The position numbers were made by a program, and so were the translations under genes. The notes beneath the pieces were generated by a model. That model was not told the origin of the DNA, did no database searches, and was given only the letters and a program-made list of their open reading frames with translations. From Verrucomicrobiales bacterium (GTDB lineage: Bacteria > Verrucomicrobiota > Verrucomicrobiia > Limisphaerales > CANJXF01): a DNA stretch of 64,000 nt. Shown in pieces: positions 24,412-33,845 of the stretch (the first letter of the stretch is position 1; every line of letters starts with the position of its first letter). The stretch covers positions 23,569 through 87,568 of the forward strand of contig CANJXF010000011.1 of the NCBI GenBank assembly GCA_947478865.1, written 5' to 3'.

Positions 24412-26202
24412 ATGAATGAAAAATCAAAAAGCATCTGGCAGAAATCGTGGAAAGGGCCGGGCGCGCTTCTCGCTGGATTCCTGATCATCGGCTTCGCAAG
24501 TTTCGTGGCGATATTTGCGCTGGAATTGGTATCCGCAAAAAACAATTCGGCCAAAGAGTTGCTGCTGTTCGCGTTCCTCATCGCGCTCAGTATCGCGACC
24601 GCGCTGACGCTTTTGTTCGCTTTTCTCCGCTGGCTGTGTTGCTGGCGTAATTTTCGCCGAACCCTGTTCGCCCTCGCCTGTCTCGCCACACTGTTTGCAC
24701 TTTTTTACGCGGAGGAAAATTGGCGCGGCAAACACGCCTGGGAGAAATACAAACGCGATCAGGAAGCCAAGGGCGAGAACTTTGATCTCAAGAGCATTGC
24801 CCCACCGCCCGTGCCGGACGATCAAAACTTCGCGATGAGCCCGCTTTGGGTCGAGGAGGTAAGTGCGCAGATGGGGTTGGAAAGGGCCAAGGTCTGGTAT
24901 GGAGAGAAAGTGGCCGCGCTGGGCCATACAAATTTTATTCGCCCTCTGGCCATGCCGGCAGAACTTAACGTAAAAGGAGTGGACTTCACCAATGGAACTA
25001 ACTCGTGGCAAAAGGGAGAAAAATTCGATTTAAAACTGTGGCAGGACTATTATCGGAGGCTCGCTGCGGTCACCAATTTCTTCCCCGTCGCGCCTCAGCC
25101 GCAAACACCCGCCGCCGATGTCTTGCTGGCCTTGAGCAAATACGATTCGAACATCGAGAAATTGCGCACCGCAAGCAAACTTCCCTACTCGCGCTTTCCT
25201 TTGGGCTACGACGACGACAATCCCTCCGGGATATTGCTCCCGCACCTGGCTTCGTTCAAAGGGTGCGTAACGACGTTGCAATTGCGCGCCAATGCCGAAC
25301 TCGAAGCAGGCCAGGCCGAAAAAGCGTTGGAGGATATAAGGCTGATGTTGCGTTTGACCGAGGCGATTCGTAACGAGCCGATCACCATTTCACATTTGGT
25401 CCGGGTGTCCATGTTGCAAATTGAGTTGCAGGCAATTTGGGAAGGGCTGGCCGGACACAGCTGGAATGACGCGCAACTCGCCGCGCTCGACGCAGAGCTT
25501 GCCAAACTCGATTTCCTGGCTGACTACAGTTTTTTCATGCGCGGCGAGCGTGCGTTTGGAGTGGGAATAATTGATTATTTGCGACGCAACCGAAACGCCC
25601 TTCAAAACATCGGAGCACCCGAGCGTGAAGATGGGCGCCCGGAAAACAAATTAGAACAGACAATGAAAAATCTACCCGGTCAACTCATTCCCGGCGGCTG
25701 GTTCGAGCAAAACAAAATCGCCATAGGTCAAATGCACATTGATTACCTTTTACCGATCGTGAATCTAGAAACGCGCACCGTTTCGCCATCGGCTCAGAAA
25801 CGTGCATCCGATGCCTGTGCCGGGATAAAATTGACTCCTTATAACTGGTTCACCCGCCTGCTCTTGTCATCATTGAGCAAGATTTCGCAAAAGCTTGCTC
25901 GCGCACAGACGTCCACCGACCTGGCGCGAATCGCCTGCGCACTGGAACGCTACCGTCTTGCGAATGGAAAATTTCCCGAAACACTCGCAGCGCTTGCCCC
26001 ACAATTTATGCAGAAGATTCCGCACGACGTTATCAATGGCAGACCGCTGAATTACCACCTCACCAATGACAAACAATTCATTCTGTATTCCGTCGGATGG
26101 AATGAAACGGACGACGGCGGATCGGTCGTCCTTGGAACAGGGAAAACCCCCAGCGTGGACATAAACCAGGGCGATTGGGTTTGGAAATATCCCAAGGAAT
26201 AA
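24412..26202 (+). CDS. Large membrane-anchored hypothetical protein of the sigma operon
   Basis: The 596-residue product has three N-terminal hydrophobic helices (about 18-40, 47-70 and 80-100), then a long helical, probably extracytoplasmic, domain. The C-terminal part (ARIACALERYRLANGKFPET, LAPQFMQKIPHDVINGRPL, ILYSVGWNETDDGG) is a pattern often seen in Verrucomicrobiota proteins encoded after sigma factors, with pilin-like GKFPETL wording. No catalytic motif is present. It may sense or process the envelope signal for the sigma factor; this is inference from gene order. Confidence 0.65.
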   Translation: MNEKSKSIWQKSWKGPGALLAGFLIIGFASFVAIFALELVSAKNNSAKELLLFAFLIALSIATALTLLFAFLRWLCCWRNFRRTLFALACLATLFALFYAEENWRGKHAWEKYKRDQEAKGENFDLKSIAPPPVPDDQNFAMSPLWVEEVSAQMGLERAKVWYGEKVAALGHTNFIRPLAMPAELNVKGVDFTNGTNSWQKGEKFDLKLWQDYYRRLAAVTNFFPVAPQPQTPAADVLLALSKYDSNIEKLRTASKLPYSRFPLGYDDDNPSGILLPHLASFKGCVTTLQLRANAELEAGQAEKALEDIRLMLRLTEAIRNEPITISHLVRVSMLQIELQAIWEGLAGHSWNDAQLAALDAELAKLDFLADYSFFMRGERAFGVGIIDYLRRNRNALQNIGAPEREDGRPENKLEQTMKNLPGQLIPGGWFEQNKIAIGQMHIDYLLPIVNLETRTVSPSAQKRASDACAGIKLTPYNWFTRLLLSSLSKISQKLARAQTSTDLARIACALERYRLANGKFPETLAALAPQFMQKIPHDVINGRPLNYHLTNDKQFILYSVGWNETDDGGSVVLGTGKTPSVDINQGDWVWKYPKE

Positions 26203-26258
26203 ATCGCTTTCCACAGAACCCGATTGAGCGACAGCGTGATTCCCCCTAAGCTCGGCGC

Positions 26259-26822
26259 GTGAGTGAAAATCAAAACGCGTTTCAGGAAGTCCGGTTGCTG
26301 CTGAATGCAAAAGAGTTGGCTTCGCTTGGTCCAGAACCGCGGCAGGGTCGCGAGCCGTTGGAAATCCTGGATGAGAAAATCGCGCACGCATTTTCCAAGA
26401 TCAACCTTTCGCCATCGTCGCAACAACTAATTCGCTCGCTCGTTTTGCTTTGGCACGATCACCTCGACGAATCGCACTCCATTTCGCAAAATCTGCACAG
26501 CGCGGACGGAAGTTTTCTGCATGGGATTATGCATCGACGCGAACCGGATTATGGCAATGCGAAGTATTGGTTCCACCGCGTTGGCGAGCATCCCTGCTAT
26601 CCAGCCCTCGCGATCAAAGCAGCCGCTCTGATCGACCGCGCCGAGAACGGCGCCCTGAAATCACAACTCCTTCCCGGAGGAGATTGGGACGCATTCGGCT
26701 TTGTCGATGCGTGTGAAAAGGCGCTGCGGCGCAAAGACGCCAAAGCCATCGCGACCTTGCAAGCCGCGCAGGAAATTGAATTCAAAATGCTGCTCGATCA
26801 TTTCCTCGGTTCGCTTGGCTGA
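26259..26822 (+). CDS. Conserved hypothetical protein, HDHLDESH family
   Basis: The 187-residue soluble protein begins at a GTG. It contains LVLLWHDHLDESHSISQNL, SADGSFLHGIMHRREPD and NAKYWFHRVGEHPCYPAL. The clustered His, Asp and Glu residues are well spaced for metal binding. I recognise the GNAKYWFHRVG block as recurring in conserved proteins of unknown function, but cannot name a family. It lies 9 bp upstream of an AEC transporter gene, and the two may be cotranscribed. Confidence 0.65.
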   Translation: MSENQNAFQEVRLLLNAKELASLGPEPRQGREPLEILDEKIAHAFSKINLSPSSQQLIRSLVLLWHDHLDESHSISQNLHSADGSFLHGIMHRREPDYGNAKYWFHRVGEHPCYPALAIKAAALIDRAENGALKSQLLPGGDWDAFGFVDACEKALRRKDAKAIATLQAAQEIEFKMLLDHFLGSLG

Positions 26823-26831
26823 ACAAATCTC

Positions 26832-27773
26832 ATGAACGAATTTCAAACTGTGCTGCTCGCCGTCCTGCCGGTTTTCGCCATCACCTTCGCCGGTGTGCTG
26901 ATGCGAAAATTGAACTGGCTGACCGAGGAATCCGACCAGAGCCTTTTACGTGTCACGGTCAACGTTCTGGCTCCGTGCCTGATTTTCAGTTCGATTCTGC
27001 AAAACCACGCGCTGCGCAATGTAGGCAATGTCGTCCTTCCGCCCATCATTGGTTTTGGAACCGTCTCGCTCGGCATGATCGTGGCCTCGGGGCTGACTCG
27101 GATCTCTGGCCTGCGAGAGCGTAAATCGCTTGCCACATTCATCCTCTGCGTCGGTCTCTACAACTACGGCTACATCTCCGTCCCGCTGGCCAATTCGTTG
27201 TTTGACCGCGAAACGATCGGCGTTCTGTTCGTGCACAATCTCGGCGTTGAAATCGCGCTTTGGACCGTTTGCCTGATGGTGCTGAATGAAGGCCGGGGCG
27301 GCTGGAAGAAAATTTTCAATCCGCCCGTGCTCGCAGTTCTGCTCAGCCTGCCGCTGAATTTTCTGCACGGCGACCAATGGATTCCGAAGTTCGTTCTCGT
27401 CACCGCAAAAATGTTGGGCGAATGCGCCATCCCGATGGGGATCATCCTGATCGGCGCCACCATGGGCGATCATTTGCACGAATTTCATTCGGCTTCGGGC
27501 TGGCGGGTGATCTTCAGCTTATGCGCGCTGCGGGTTGGGCTCATGCCGCTGCTGTTTCTTTTACTGGCGAAGTTCCTCCCCTGCTCGCTCGAATTGAAAC
27601 GCGTCATCGTGCTCCAATCCGCCATGCCGACGGCGACCTTCAGCATCGTTATGGCGCGCCATTACGGCGGAGATACACCCACCGCGTTGCGGGCCGTGAT
27701 CGCCACGTCGGTTCTCGGGCTCATTACGATTCCACTTTGGATACGTTTTGGCCTGAAATTTGTCGGGCTGTAA
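26832..27773 (+). CDS. AEC-family (auxin efflux carrier-like) transporter
   Basis: The 313-residue integral membrane protein has about ten hydrophobic helices in two halves separated by a short loop near 160 (NEGRGGWKKIF). Characteristic segments are LPVFAITFAGVLMRK, YNYGYISVPLANSLF, AIPMGIILIGATMG and LQSAMPTATFSIVMARHYGG. AEC carriers export or import small carboxylates and similar anions. Substrate cannot be predicted. It directly follows the hypothetical gene at 26259. Confidence 0.9.
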   Translation: MNEFQTVLLAVLPVFAITFAGVLMRKLNWLTEESDQSLLRVTVNVLAPCLIFSSILQNHALRNVGNVVLPPIIGFGTVSLGMIVASGLTRISGLRERKSLATFILCVGLYNYGYISVPLANSLFDRETIGVLFVHNLGVEIALWTVCLMVLNEGRGGWKKIFNPPVLAVLLSLPLNFLHGDQWIPKFVLVTAKMLGECAIPMGIILIGATMGDHLHEFHSASGWRVIFSLCALRVGLMPLLFLLLAKFLPCSLELKRVIVLQSAMPTATFSIVMARHYGGDTPTALRAVIATSVLGLITIPLWIRFGLKFVGL

Positions 27774-27807
27774 TTCGGGCCGGAAGCGACGATGGAAATC
27801 CGCGCCG

Positions 27808-29331
27808 CTATTTTTTAACCGCGGTCTCCAGCACTTTCACCAATGCCTCGATCGTGTGCGGTTTGGCCTCGAGGTGCGCCTTCAAACCCAGCGCCACGAT
27901 CGCTTTCGATGTTTCGGGGCCAATGGAAACCAGCTTCATCCCGGGAAATTTTTTCAAAAGGGCCGGCAGGTTGAATCGCGCGTGAAAATTCTCCACCGTG
28001 GAGGCGCTCGTAAACGTGATCCAATCCGCGCCTGATTCATTCAAGCTGGCCGCGGCGCCACTGATGTCTTCGCTTTCGGGAATGGTCTTGTAGCAGGCGA
28101 CGTCATCCACAATTGCGCCCAGCTCTTCCAATTTCTGCGGCAGCTCGCGGTTGGCCACCTCCGCGCGCAGCAGCAGCATCTTGAGATTCTCAACGCTTTC
28201 GTATTTCTTGAATGCGTCGGCGATTTTCTTGGTGACGTATTCTTCCGGCATCAAATCGACTTTGAGATGGAGTTCCTTCAACTTCGCCGCCGTCGCAGGA
28301 CCGATCGCCGCAATGCGCACGCCGCCAATGTCGCGCAGATCTTCGAATGCCTTGAAGAACATCTCGAAAAAGGTCGTGACTCCGTTCGGGCTGGTGAAGA
28401 TGAGCCAATCATAGGAATTTAGGTCGAGCAACACTTCCGCGAATTGCAGTTGCTCGGTCGGCGGAACAATCTTGATCGTTGGGATTTCCAGAACCTCGGC
28501 GCCGCGATCCAGCAACTGCTTGGAAAGTTGGCTCGCCTGGTCACGGGTGCGCGTCACCACGATTCGCCTGCCGAACAGAGGACGTTTTTCAAACCAGTTT
28601 AATTTCTTCCGCAGCTTCACGACGTCGCCGACGACGGTGACCGCCGGCGCCGAGAACTTTGCTTTCTCCGCCTCATCCGAAATCGTTGCCAGCGTTCCTT
28701 CGATGGATTGCTGCTGGCCCGTGGTGGCCCAACGCACCATCGCAACGGGAGTCCCCGCGGCAAGTCCGTGGGAAATCAATGCGGCGGTGATATCGCGAAT
28801 GCGTTGAACGCCCATCAGAATAACCTTCGTGCCGGGAATCTTCGCGACTTTTGACCAGTCCACGTTGGTTCCGTCTTTCGCGGGATTTTCATGGCCGGTG
28901 ATGACGGTGTAGGAGGAGGAATGTTCACGATGCGTCATCGGAATCCCGGCGTAATTTAGCGCCGCGATGCTCGAGGAAATCCCGGGCACGACCTCAAATG
29001 AAATCTCCGCATCGAACAATTCCTCAGCCTCTTCGCCGCCACGGCCGAACACGTAAGGATCGCCACCCTTCAGCCGCACCACGCATTTGCCTTCCCGCGC
29101 TTTGGTCACGAGCAGGCCGCTAAGTTCTTCCTGCGACATCGCGTGATCTTTGCAGCGTTTTCCCGCGTAAATAATTTCCGCCTTCGGCGCAAGCCGCAGC
29201 AGATCGGTATTCACGAGCGCATCGTAGATCACCACGTCGGCGCGACCCAACAACTCCGCGCCACGCAACGTGAGCAATCCCGCGTCGCCCGGGCCGGCAC
29301 CGATCAAATAAACAATTCCTTTGGACTTCAT
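27808..29331 (-). CDS. cobA-hemD: Fused uroporphyrinogen-III C-methyltransferase / uroporphyrinogen-III synthase
   Basis: The 507-residue bifunctional protein has an SUMT (CobA) domain over residues 1-250 (YLIGAGPGDAGLLTLRG, VVRLKGGDPYVFGRGGEEAE, EVVPGISSSIAALNYAGIP). A HemD domain runs from about 258 to the end (GRRIVVTRTRDQASQLS, WLIFTSPNGVTTFFE, ADWITFTSASTVENF). HemD cyclises hydroxymethylbilane to uroporphyrinogen III. CobA methylates it toward siroheme or cobalamin, so one protein stands at the heme/siroheme branch point. Its ATG shares one base with the hemC stop (TAATG), implying translational coupling. Confidence 0.94.
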   Translation of the reverse strand: MKSKGIVYLIGAGPGDAGLLTLRGAELLGRADVVIYDALVNTDLLRLAPKAEIIYAGKRCKDHAMSQEELSGLLVTKAREGKCVVRLKGGDPYVFGRGGEEAEELFDAEISFEVVPGISSSIAALNYAGIPMTHREHSSSYTVITGHENPAKDGTNVDWSKVAKIPGTKVILMGVQRIRDITAALISHGLAAGTPVAMVRWATTGQQQSIEGTLATISDEAEKAKFSAPAVTVVGDVVKLRKKLNWFEKRPLFGRRIVVTRTRDQASQLSKQLLDRGAEVLEIPTIKIVPPTEQLQFAEVLLDLNSYDWLIFTSPNGVTTFFEMFFKAFEDLRDIGGVRIAAIGPATAAKLKELHLKVDLMPEEYVTKKIADAFKKYESVENLKMLLLRAEVANRELPQKLEELGAIVDDVACYKTIPESEDISGAAASLNESGADWITFTSASTVENFHARFNLPALLKKFPGMKLVSIGPETSKAIVALGLKAHLEAKPHTIEALVKVLETAVKK

Positions 29332-30275
29332 TAAGTTCTTAATTCACTCGCCAGCTGCTCGCCTAATTCGGCCGCTTGATTCAGCGGACCCCGGCGCTCG
29401 CCGCGCCGGACAATTTTTGATAGATAGGAAACCGCGCGCAGCCAGATCTCGTTTCCGACAATTTCCGCATAAGCTGCCACAGCACTTTGGCAACCGCCAC
29501 CCATCCCTCGCAGAAAGGCGCGTTCCGCCGTGACGCAATGCCACGTCGCGCTGTCGTTCAGCTTTTCGCAAACCGCGTCAATCCGCGGATCATTTTCGCG
29601 CGACTCAATTCCGATCGCGGCTTGGCCAACGCATGGCAGCATATCCGCCGCTTCAATCGGCGTGGCGAAAACTCCCTCGGGAATTCCTTCGCCGGACAGA
29701 ACTCCATTTGCGTCGATTTGAAATTTCAGCCGATGCAAACCCGCAGCGGCCAAAATGGTTCCGTGCAGCTCGGGATTGCTCGCGAGCTTTTGCAGCCGCG
29801 TCCCGACATTTCCGCGAATCGGAACAATCTTTAAGTCCGGACGGCGCTCGAGCAGTTGCGCGCTGCGCCGCGTGCTGCTTGTGGCAATCGTCGCGCCCTG
29901 CGGCAAATCAGCGACGTGCATTTTGGTTTTGCCAATCAGAACATCGCGGACATCCACGCGCTTTCCCGCCGCGCCGAGCTTCAATCCGTCCGGCAAAATC
30001 GTGGGCAAATCCTTCAAGCTATGAACGGCGAAATCGGCTTCGCCACTCAGCATCGCGTCTTCTAGCTCCTTCGTGAAAAGTCCGCGCGGCAGCGTGGCAT
30101 CAATGCGCGCCATCGACGCCTTTTGCAATTTGTCGCCGGTGGTTTTGATGATCTTTAATTCGAAGCTTTGCTCCGGAAACTGCGAGCGGCAGAAGGCCAG
30201 CACCGCGTTGGATTGTGCGAGTGCCAGCGCGCTGCCGCGCGTGGCGATGTAAATGGTTTTATCGGTTGAGCTCAT
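29331..30275 (-). CDS. hemC: Hydroxymethylbilane synthase (porphobilinogen deaminase)
   Basis: Polymerises four porphobilinogens using a dipyrromethane cofactor bound to Cys262 in GMGGGCQSAVAAYA. Other signatures are [36 protein letters not shown] and IRGNVGTRLQKL. The length of 314 is normal. It is the third gene of a ccsA-hemA-hemC-cobA/hemD operon and overlaps the next start by one base. hemB, needed between HemA/HemL and HemC, is not in this cluster. Confidence 0.97.
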   Translation of the reverse strand: MSSTDKTIYIATRGSALALAQSNAVLAFCRSQFPEQSFELKIIKTTGDKLQKASMARIDATLPRGLFTKELEDAMLSGEADFAVHSLKDLPTILPDGLKLGAAGKRVDVRDVLIGKTKMHVADLPQGATIATSSTRRSAQLLERRPDLKIVPIRGNVGTRLQKLASNPELHGTILAAAGLHRLKFQIDANGVLSGEGIPEGVFATPIEAADMLPCVGQAAIGIESRENDPRIDAVCEKLNDSATWHCVTAERAFLRGMGGGCQSAVAAYAEIVGNEIWLRAVSYLSKIVRRGERRGPLNQAAELGEQLASELRT

Positions 30276-30333
30276 TTATTTTGAAAGGTGAACGGAGCGG
30301 GAAAACCTTCGCCCGCGCGCCGCCGCTTTGACT

Positions 30334-31386
30334 TCATTCGTAGGCTAGCTTGGAGCCAGAGTGCGACACGTTGGAAGAGGAAAATTGCAGGAGCGCTTTG
30401 GCTTTTTCGCTGATAATCTTTTCGCACTGCACCACTTCGCTGCGGCGTTGTTCAAGGTAATCGGCGGCGATCGCCTGGAGATCATCAATATTGTAAAGAT
30501 AGACGTTTTCCAAAAAGTTGACCTCGGGATCAATGTCGCGCGGCACGGCAATATCGATGAGCAAGAGCGAACGGTTTTTGCGCAGCTTCATCAGCGGCTC
30601 CAGTTTGGCGCGGTCCAGAATGTGATGCGGCGCGGCGGTGCTGCTGATGACAATGTCCACATTGGCAAACTCGCTGGCCCAATTATCAAAATGCACGGCG
30701 CGTCCGTTCAACTCTGCCGCAAGCGCCACCGCGCGGTCATGGGAGCGATTTGAAACGAGAATGCTGTTTGCCCCGCGGGAGAGAAGGGCGCGCGCCGTTT
30801 TCTCGCTGGTCTCGCCCGCGCCAATCACCATGACCTGGCGATCGCCGAGCGAATTGAAAATCTTCTGCGCCAGTTCCACCGCAACGGATCCCACCGAGAC
30901 GCTGCCGCGCTGGATATTCGTTTCCGTGCGGATTTGCTTGGAGACATTAAAGGCGCGCTGGAACGCTTTGTTGAGCCGGCCGCCGGTGTGTTTGTGGTTC
31001 AATGCGAGATCGTAAGCCTTTTTCAACTGGCCGAGGATTTCCGTCTCGCCGAGCACCATGGAATCGAGGCCGCATGCGACTTTGAAGAGATGTTCCAAAC
31101 TCTTTGGTTCGCCGAGGGTGTAGATTTCCCCATTGAGCGGCTCGCGGTAGTTGTGGTGGTCGATCAGGAAATTGTGCAGCGCCGGAAACGCCTGGCGTGG
31201 ATCGAGTTGGGTTGCGACATAGATCTCCACCCGGTTGCAGGTGGAAAGAATCACCGCCTCCTCCGCGATTCCCGCCGTGCGCAGTTTCTGCAGGGTTTCG
31301 GGGATAATGGTCTCAGAAAAAGCAAACCGTTCCCGCACCGTGACGGGCGAGGAATGATGGCTTAATCCAATGACAACAATGGGCAT
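30334..31386 (-). CDS. hemA: Glutamyl-tRNA reductase
   Basis: Reduces glutamyl-tRNA to glutamate-1-semialdehyde with NADPH, the first step of C5-pathway heme synthesis. The catalytic Cys50 lies in VILSTCNRVEIY, with HHSSPVTVRER before it. VACGLDSMVLGETEILGQLK, RGSVSVGSVAVELAQKIF and VMVIGAGETSEKTARALL (NADPH site) follow. At 350 residues it is shorter than typical enzymes of about 420, lacking much of the C-terminal dimerisation region after LLIDIAVPRDIDP. It starts 3 bp after the ccsA stop. Confidence 0.95.
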   Translation of the reverse strand: MPIVVIGLSHHSSPVTVRERFAFSETIIPETLQKLRTAGIAEEAVILSTCNRVEIYVATQLDPRQAFPALHNFLIDHHNYREPLNGEIYTLGEPKSLEHLFKVACGLDSMVLGETEILGQLKKAYDLALNHKHTGGRLNKAFQRAFNVSKQIRTETNIQRGSVSVGSVAVELAQKIFNSLGDRQVMVIGAGETSEKTARALLSRGANSILVSNRSHDRAVALAAELNGRAVHFDNWASEFANVDIVISSTAAPHHILDRAKLEPLMKLRKNRSLLLIDIAVPRDIDPEVNFLENVYLYNIDDLQAIAADYLEQRRSEVVQCEKIISEKAKALLQFSSSNVSHSGSKLAYE

Positions 31387-31389
31387 GAG

Positions 31390-32292
31390 CTAAGGTTCGG
31401 CTGGCGGGTTGTAGTTGGCGAACTGTTCGATGGCCGCTTTTTTGAGCATGGACCCGCGCTCCGCTTTGGCGTTGGGAGAATGCAGCGGCGACATCAAACT
31501 GGACCCCCAGAATGTCAGCGCAACGAAAATAAATAATCCGATTGTTCCCCAGGCAAAGCGGCGTCCGCGCTGCGAGAATTTCCAGCGCATTAAAATCAAA
31601 CCCAGGCACATCAACCAGACGAGCGCGGACCAAAGAATTTTCGGAGCATCCTGGGCGAAGTCACCACGGATCTGATTGAACCAAACCGCGCTCACCAACA
31701 ATCCAACGCTCAGCATGACGAAGCCGCCGAGGAGGAGGCGGCCCATGACGAGTTCCAGTCGTTGAATCGGCGGCAGCAGCGAAACGACCGCGCGAAGTTT
31801 ATGGAACTTCAGATTGTGCTCCTGGGTGAGATACATCATTCCGGCCACCGAACTGAGGCCGAACGCACCATACGAAAGGGCAAACAGCGCCACATGAAGA
31901 CTCAGCCAACCGCCGGTGAATTGCGGCACGGTCGTCTGCACATCGAGACCGGGCATAAGCGCAAAGACGCCGATCGCGAAAAGGATGGGCGAGGCGAACG
32001 CGCCGAGAAAACGAAGGCGCGACCAAATGCCGAGCAAAAGGTAAGAGGCGACCATCGTCCAGGTGACAAACATGGTGGCTTCAAAGAGGTTGTGGACCGG
32101 GCAGCGTTCGAGGGAAAAACCCCTTTTCACCATTGCCGTTGTGTGAAAAACCGAGGCAATCAGAAGCAGGCTGTAGTTGACGCGGTTGTCCTGACGAAAT
32201 CCTTTTCGCCAAAGAAAAAAGGAGTAAACCATGCTGATTCCGTAGAAGAGCACAGCCAGAGCGAAAGAAGTTTTATCAGTCAGCCAAACCAC
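31390..32292 (-). CDS. ccsA: CcsA/HemX-type cytochrome c assembly membrane protein
   Basis: The 300-residue polytopic protein has about eight helices and the conserved tryptophan-rich region GGWLSLHVALFALSYGAFG, with several membrane-facing histidines. CcsA (ResC) proteins handle heme for cytochrome c maturation. In Bacillus a related protein, HemX, is encoded in the hemAXCDBL operon. Here it is the first gene of the heme operon, so it could either control HemA level like HemX or act in cytochrome c assembly. No ResB partner is adjacent. Confidence 0.85.
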   Translation of the reverse strand: MVWLTDKTSFALAVLFYGISMVYSFFLWRKGFRQDNRVNYSLLLIASVFHTTAMVKRGFSLERCPVHNLFEATMFVTWTMVASYLLLGIWSRLRFLGAFASPILFAIGVFALMPGLDVQTTVPQFTGGWLSLHVALFALSYGAFGLSSVAGMMYLTQEHNLKFHKLRAVVSLLPPIQRLELVMGRLLLGGFVMLSVGLLVSAVWFNQIRGDFAQDAPKILWSALVWLMCLGLILMRWKFSQRGRRFAWGTIGLFIFVALTFWGSSLMSPLHSPNAKAERGSMLKKAAIEQFANYNPPAEP

Positions 32293-32349
32293 GACAACAG
32301 GTTAATGCAGGTGAACATCGCCGCAAGCTGGATTTCCAACCCCGCGCCG

Positions 32350-33735
32350 TTAGGGCTTGAAGGGGACGGCGTTGCGAAAGGTGGTTTCCACCTGGCCGGG
32401 AGGGCGCCCTGAATTGTAAGCCAGTCCCGCCATCATGCCGCTGGCCAGCGCCGTGGAAACGGAGGTGCCATTGACGTAATAACTGGTTCCAGCATACGAA
32501 ATCACCGTGGCTCCGGGAAGAATGACATCCACGAAATCACCGCGGTTGGCGTAGGGGGCAACCGCGCCGGTTCGATCTCCAGCCGAGGTAACAGCGATGA
32601 CCGTGGGGTAAGCCGCCGGATAGGTCGGCGTCGTCACGGGCTGATTTCCGGCTGCCGCGAAAATCGGGATGTTTTTCTGCGAAACCTGCTGGATCAAATT
32701 CGCGAGGAATGCGCTATCCCCTTCGCTGCCCAGGCTGAGCGAGAGAATATTTGCGCCCCCGTTGACCGCTGCCGTGATTCCTTGCGCCACGTTGAAGGTG
32801 GTAGTCGTCGGATTCGGGCCGTAAACGTCCACTGGCAGGATTTTGATCGAGGCGGACTGCCCGGTAATGGTGCTGTTGAGACCGAGCAACATCGATTCCG
32901 CCATGCTCGTGCCGTGCATTGGCACATCCCCGTTGACGTTCGCTTCACCGGCAACCGATAGGCTCGAGAGCATAAACCCCTGCATGTTTTCGTTTAACCG
33001 CTGGACCGCCGTATCGATCAGGCCGATCACAATTTGTTTTCCATCACCCGGCCCGGCCTCCGCCTTGAGATTGAAGGGCGAACTCCCATTGACCGAGGCC
33101 ATGGCGAATGGGCTTGGTTTTTCCAGCGAATAATTGGAATCGATCGAAGCCACGCTGTCCACGTGCGAAAGCTGTTCGCGCGCCGCGTTCGCAGCCACTT
33201 CATCGGGAAACTCGAGCAAATACGAATTGGTTCCCTCCAGTTTGCCGATGATTTTGCCGCCGAGCTGCTGCGCCAGCGCGTCGATGTTCATGGAGGAACC
33301 GGGCTTCAGCGTCACGATGAGATGATTCTTGATCACCTTGTTTTTGCCGAGAATGACTTTATTTTTCTCGGTTCGGATCAGTTGCGTCGCTTTTGCTGCC
33401 TCGCTGCGAAACACCAGCAGGCGCGGCACCGAGTTGCTTTGGGGAGAGATTTCAAAACTGAGTTTGCCGAGCAGGAAGCGCAGGGCATCGCTGGTTGGCA
33501 GATTTTTAAATGTTGCCGAAGCCGAACTTGAGCTGCCCGGTTCAATGTAAATTTCCCAACCGGTCAGAGCGCCAATTTTCTGGAGCAACGGCTGGAGTTC
33601 AACCCCCGCCAAGTCCGCATCGAAAGTCTTTTTATCGGCGTGCCAGACCAGGGATTCCTTCGCCGCGCAGGCGGTCCATGCGAAAAGAAAGAGCGCGAGG
33701 CAGGACGCGCCAAATTGCACAAAGCATTTTCTCAT
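32350..33735 (-). CDS. Secreted subtilase (S8) with STN-like and I9-like N-terminal domains
   Basis: The 461-residue protein has a signal peptide (ASCLALFLFAWTACA). An STN-like region lies about 40-105 (LLQKIGALTGWEIYIEP, ATFKNLPTSDALRFLLG), then an I9 propeptide-like region about 130-205 (NHLIVTLKPG, YLLEFPDEVAANAAREQL). The S8 core has catalytic Asp in IGLIDTAVQ, His in PMHGTSMAE, the Asn of AAAGNQP and Ser in VNGTSVSTALASG, so all triad residues are present. An STN domain is usual in secretins and TonB receptors but rare ahead of a protease. Substrate is unknown. Confidence 0.85.
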   Translation of the reverse strand: MRKCFVQFGASCLALFLFAWTACAAKESLVWHADKKTFDADLAGVELQPLLQKIGALTGWEIYIEPGSSSSASATFKNLPTSDALRFLLGKLSFEISPQSNSVPRLLVFRSEAAKATQLIRTEKNKVILGKNKVIKNHLIVTLKPGSSMNIDALAQQLGGKIIGKLEGTNSYLLEFPDEVAANAAREQLSHVDSVASIDSNYSLEKPSPFAMASVNGSSPFNLKAEAGPGDGKQIVIGLIDTAVQRLNENMQGFMLSSLSVAGEANVNGDVPMHGTSMAESMLLGLNSTITGQSASIKILPVDVYGPNPTTTTFNVAQGITAAVNGGANILSLSLGSEGDSAFLANLIQQVSQKNIPIFAAAGNQPVTTPTYPAAYPTVIAVTSAGDRTGAVAPYANRGDFVDVILPGATVISYAGTSYYVNGTSVSTALASGMMAGLAYNSGRPPGQVETTFRNAVPFKP

Positions 33736-33845
33736 GACAGTTTCAATATACTACCATTGACAGGCAAAGCGATGAAAACGTTCGCCCGCAAGTCACCACC
33801 TTTTCCATCTCCAGATCTGCCTGATGGAATCCCGTTCGAATACAA

